A DNA stretch of 64,000 bases from Xylocopa sonorina. Taxonomy: Eukaryota > Arthropoda > Insecta > Hymenoptera > Apidae. The DNA is taken from positions 744,001 through 808,000 of the forward strand of contig NW_027490111.1 in assembly GCF_050948175.1 (NCBI RefSeq), written 5' to 3'. Under the pieces are notes generated by a model. The model was given only the letters and a program-made list of their open reading frames with translations, did no database searches and was not told the origin of the DNA. Numbering within the stretch: the first letter of the stretch is position 1; each line of letters starts with the position of its first letter. Shown here piece by piece: positions 59,601 to 64,000 of the stretch. The translations under genes and the position numbers were made by a program.

Positions 59601-61439
59601 GAAGTGTCGCATTCACATTCATTTGAAGTGTATACGAGGAATACATAACACTTCGCAAATCACATTATATCTTACTATGAAACATAGAAATGAGATGCGA
59701 TATCGCGTTTTAAGAAGCATTAGATCTCTATTGCTACGATACGTAGACATCTGCAAACGCTATTTCCTTGCAAGGAAGTGTCGCATTTACATTCATTTGA
59801 ATCGTAGACGAGGAATGCATAACACTTCGCAATGAATATTATATCTTATCATGAAACATAGATATGAGATGCAATATCTCGTTTTAAGAAGCATTTGAAC
59901 TCTATTGCTTCGATACGTAGACATCTGCAAACGCTATTTCCTCGCAAGGAAGTGTCGCATTTACATTCATTTGAAGTGTAGACGAGGAATACATAACACT
60001 TCGCAAATCATATTATATCTTACCATGAAACATAGAAATGAGATGCGATATCGCGTTTTAAGAAGCATTAGAACTCTATTGCTACGATACGTAGACATCT
60101 GCAAACGCTATTTTCTTGCAAGGGAAGTGTCGCATTTACTTTCATTTGAATCGTAGACGAGGAATACATAACACTTCGCAATGAATATTATATCTTATCA
60201 TGAAACATAGATATGAGATGCAATATCTCGTTTTAAGAAGCATTTGAACTCTATTGCTTCGATACGTAGACATCTGCAAACGCTATTTCCTTGCAAGAAA
60301 GTGTCGCACTTACATTCATTTGATGTGTAGACGAGGAATACATAACACTTCGCAAATCATATTATATCTTACCATGAAACATAGAAATGAGATGCGATAT
60401 CGCGTTTTAAGAAGCATTCGAACTCTATTGCTGCGATACGCAGACATCTGCAAACGCTATTTCCTTGCAAGGAAGTGTCGCATTTACATCCATTTGAAGT
60501 GTAGACGAGGAATTCATAACTCTTCGCAAATCATATTATATCTTACCATGGAACATAGAAATGAGATGCGATATCGCGTTCTAAGAAGCAATAGAACACT
60601 ACTGCTACGATAGGTAGACATTTGCAAACGCTATTTCCTTGCAAGGAAGTGTCGCATTTGCATTCATTTGAAGTGTAGACGAGGAATACATGATACTCCG
60701 CAAATCATATTATATCTTACCATGAAGCATAGAAAATGAGATGCGATATCGCGTTTTAAGAAGCATTAGAACACTATTGCTACGATAGGTAGACATTTGC
60801 AAACGCTATTTCCTAGCAAAGAAGTGTCGCATTTACATTCATTTGAAGTATAGGCGAGGAATACATAACACATAGCAAATCATATTATATCTTACCATGT
60901 AACATAGAAATGAGATGCGATATCGCGTTTTAAGGAGCATCAGAACTCAACTGCTACGATACGTAGACATCTGCAAACGCTATTTCCTAGCGAGGAAGTG
61001 TCGCATTCACATTCATTTGAAGTGTAGACGAGGAATACATGACACTTCGCAAATCATATAATATCTTACCATGAAACATAGAAATGAGATGCGATATCGC
61101 GTTTTAAGAATCATAAGAACTCTATTGCTACGATACGTAGACATCTGCAAACGCTATATCCTTGCAAGGAAGTGTCGCATTTACATTCATTTGATGTGTA
61201 GACGAGGAATACATAACACTTCGCAAATCATATTATATCTTACCATGAAACATAGAAATGAGATGCGATATCGCGTTTTAAGAAGCATTAGAACTCTATT
61301 GCTACGATACGTAGACATCTGCAAACGCTATTTCCTTGCAAGGTAGTGACGCATTTACATTCATTTGAATCGTAGACGAGGAATGCATAACACTTCGCAA
61401 ATCATATTATATCTTACCATTAAACATAGAAATGAGATG

Positions 61440-63880
61440 CGATAATCGCGTTTTAAGAAACATAAGAAACTCTATTGCTACGATACGTAGACATGTGCAG
61501 ACGCTATTTCCTTGCAAAGAAGTGTCGCATTTACATTCATTTGAAGTGTGGACGAGGAAATACATAACACTTCGCAATGAATATTATATGTTATCATGAA
61601 ACATAGATATGAGAAGCAATATCTCGTTTTAAGAAGCATTTGAACTCTATTGCTTCGATACGTAGACATCTGCAAACGTTATTTCCTTGCAAGAAAGTGT
61701 CGCACTTACATTCATTTGATGTGTAGACGAGGAATACATAAACACTTCGCAAATCATATTATATCTTACCATGAAACATAGAAATGAGATGCGATATCGC
61801 ATTTTAAGAAGCATTAGAACTCTATTGCTGCGATACGCAGACATCTGCAAAACGCTACTTCCTTGCAAGGAAGTGTCGCATTTACATTCATTTGAAGTGT
61901 GGACGAGGAATACATAACACTTGGCAAATCATATTATATCTTACCATGGAACATAGAAATGAGATGCGACATCGCGTTCTAAGGAGCAATAGAACACTAC
62001 TGCTACGATAGGTAGACATTTGCTAACGCTATTTCCTTGCAAGGAAGTGTCGCATTTGCATTCATTTGAAGTGTAGACGAGGAATACATGATACTTCGCA
62101 AATCATATTATGGTCTGACCATGAAACATAGAAATGAGATGCGATATCGCGTTTTAAGAAGCACTAGAATGCTATTGCTACGATACGTAGAACATCTGCA
62201 AGCGCTATTTCCTAGCGAGGAAGTATCGCATTCACATTCATTTGAAGTGTAGAGGAGGAATACATAACACTTCGCAAATCATATTATATCTTACCATGAA
62301 ACATAGAAATGAGATGCGATATCGCGTTTTAAGAATCATAAGAACACTACTGCTACGATAGGTAGACATTTGCAGACGCTATTTCCTTGCAAGGAAGTGT
62401 CGCATTTACTTTCATTTGAATCGTAGACGAGGAATGCATAACACTTCGCAATGAATAATATATCTTATGAAACATAGAAATGAGATGCGATATCGCGTTT
62501 TAAGAAGCATTTGAACTCTATTGCTTCGATACGTAGACATCTGCAAAACGCTATTTCCTTGCAAGGAAGTGTCGCATTTACATTCATTTGAAGTGTAGAG
62601 GAGGAATACAGGACACTTCGAAAATCATATTATATCTTACCATGAAACATAGAAATGAGATGCGATATCGCGGTTTTAAGGAGCATTAGAAAGCTATTGC
62701 TACGATACGTAGACATCTGCAAACGCTATTTCCTTGCAAGGGAGTGTCGCATTTACTTTCATTTGAATCGTAGACGAGGAATGCATAACACCTCGCAATG
62801 AATAATATGTCCTTACCATGAAACATAGAAATGAGATGCGATATCGCCTTTTAAGAAGCATTAGAACTCTATTGCTACGATATGTAGACATCTGCATACG
62901 CTATTTCCTAGCGAGGAAGTGTCGCATTCACATTCATTTGAAGTGTAGACGAGGAATACATAACACTTCACAAAATCATATTATATCTACCATGAAACAT
63001 AAAAATGAGATGCAATATCGCGTTTTAAGAATCATAATGAACTCTATTGCTACGATACGTAGACATCTGCAAACGCTATTTCCTTGCAAGAAAGTGTCGC
63101 ATTTACATTCATTTGAAGTGTAGACGAGGAATACATAACACTTCGCAAATCATATTATATCTTACCATGGAACATAGAAATGAGATGCGATATCGCGTTC
63201 TAAGAAGCAATAGAACACTACTGCTACGATAGGTAGACATTTGCAAAACGCTATTTCCTTGCAAGGAAGTGTCGCATTTGCATTCATTTGAAGTGTAGAC
63301 GAGGAATACATGATACTTCGCAAATCATATTATATTCTTACCATGAAACATAGAAATGAGATTGCGATATCGCGTCTTAAGAAGCATTAGAACACTATTG
63401 CTACGATAGGTAGACATTTGCAAACGCTATATCCTAGCAAAGAAGTGTCGCATTTACATTCATTTGAAGTGTAGGCGAGGAATACATAACTCTTCGCAAA
63501 TCATATTATATCTTACCATGGAACATAGAAATGAGATGCGATATCGCGTTCTAAGAAGCAATAGAACACTACTGCTACGATAGGTAGACATTTGCAAACG
63601 CTATTTCCTAGCAAAGAAGTGTCGCATTTACATTCATTTCAAGTATAGGCGAGGATACATAACACATAGCAAATCATATTATATCTTACCATGTAACATA
63701 GAAATGAGATGCGATATCGCGTTTTAAGAAGCATCAGAACTCAACTGCTACGATTACGTAGACAGCTGCAAACGCTATTTCCTAGCGAGGAAGTGTCGCA
63801 TTCACATTCATTGAAGTGTAGACGAGGAATACATGGACACTTCGCAAATCATATAATATCTTACCATGAAACATAGAAAT
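61440..63880 (+). repeat. Satellite stretch rich in single-base indels
   Basis: Many monomers here have one extra base, for example GCGATAATCGCG near 61441, GCAAAACGC near 61850, 62546 and 63245, CGCGGTTTT near 62671 and GAGATTGCG near 63359. Monomer-frame ORFs therefore shorten. Part of it (62.2-63.1 kb) is otherwise a close copy of 21.7-22.6 kb. It looks like a lower-quality consensus rather than a distinct satellite family. Confidence 0.7.
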
Positions 63881-64000
63881 GAGATGCGATATCGCGTTTT
63901 AAGAATCATAAGAACTCTATTGCTTCGATACGTAGACATCTGCAAACGCTATTTCCTTGCAAGGAAGTGTCGCATTTACATTCATTTGATGTGTAGACGA

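Larger units (their letters stand above)
45056..64000 (+). repeat. Satellite array 3, 174-bp monomers (about 109 copies)
   Basis: The same satellite and orientation as arrays 1 and 2, running to the window edge. 57067-58797 is the longest stretch without a stop in the monomer frame (about ten monomers). Type II monomers with CGCAATGAATATT appear near 49.75, 54.6, 55.8, 59.1, 59.8, 60.2 and 61.6 kb; two of these are 348 bp apart (59.83 and 60.18 kb). A recurrent variant lacking one A (CATTTGAGTGTAG) marks related blocks near 46.2, 48.0, 51.8, 52.8, 55.3 and 56.5 kb. No gene or other element is seen. Confidence 0.97.

Overview
The window looks like a satellite-rich (pericentromeric or centromeric) segment of an arthropod genome, probably an insect. 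I see no host single-copy genes, no tRNA or rRNA genes and no bacterial-style operons. Two kinds of DNA fill it: (1) a head-to-tail satellite with a 174-bp monomer (about 39 kb, roughly 220 monomers, all in one orientation), and (2) three copies of one Ty3/Gypsy LTR-retrotransposon lineage inserted into that satellite. The arthropod call rests on the 17.6/297/gypsy-like pol and is an inference.

Layout. 1-7373: copy A (+), 5' LTR outside the window, gag and pol open, complete 3' LTR. 7374-11026: satellite array 1, rich in a second monomer type. 11027-11126: 100 N, an assembly gap that must be larger than drawn. 11127-19539: copy C (-), 3' LTR cut by the gap, coding region broken by many small indels, yet its LTRs agree wherever both are visible. 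19540-36034: array 2. 36035-45051: copy B (+), complete, with two 1561-bp LTRs showing only two differences, a 4-bp TTAT target duplication, intact pol and a gag broken by a 14-bp deletion. 45052-64000: array 3. The arrays contain nested duplications of 5, 7, 8, 27 and about 28 monomers. Copy B sits in the second unit of a 27-monomer (4.7 kb) duplication, and matching empty sites survive elsewhere in the window.

How the element works. Gag (two CCHC knuckles) overlaps pol in the -1 frame. A G-GGA-AAC slippery heptamer, a 6-nt spacer and a GC-rich hairpin, conserved in all three copies, explain Gag-Pol expression. Pol carries protease, a beta-rich region, RT, RNase H, a long linker and integrase (HHCC, DD35E, GPY/F). 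The linker has a pattern like a TARG1/ALC1-type macrodomain. The pol frame runs about 90-97 codons into the 3' LTR. No env is present. The LTR itself encodes a basic 119-126 aa protein, conserved between diverged copies, whose frame meets a strong 5' splice donor.

The most notable items are the LTR-encoded exon-like ORF with its donor, the macrodomain-like insert in Pol, the frameshift cassette, and the satellite monomer with three short dyad symmetries. Single-base indels in copy C and at 61.4-63.9 kb warn that base-level assembly quality is uneven.
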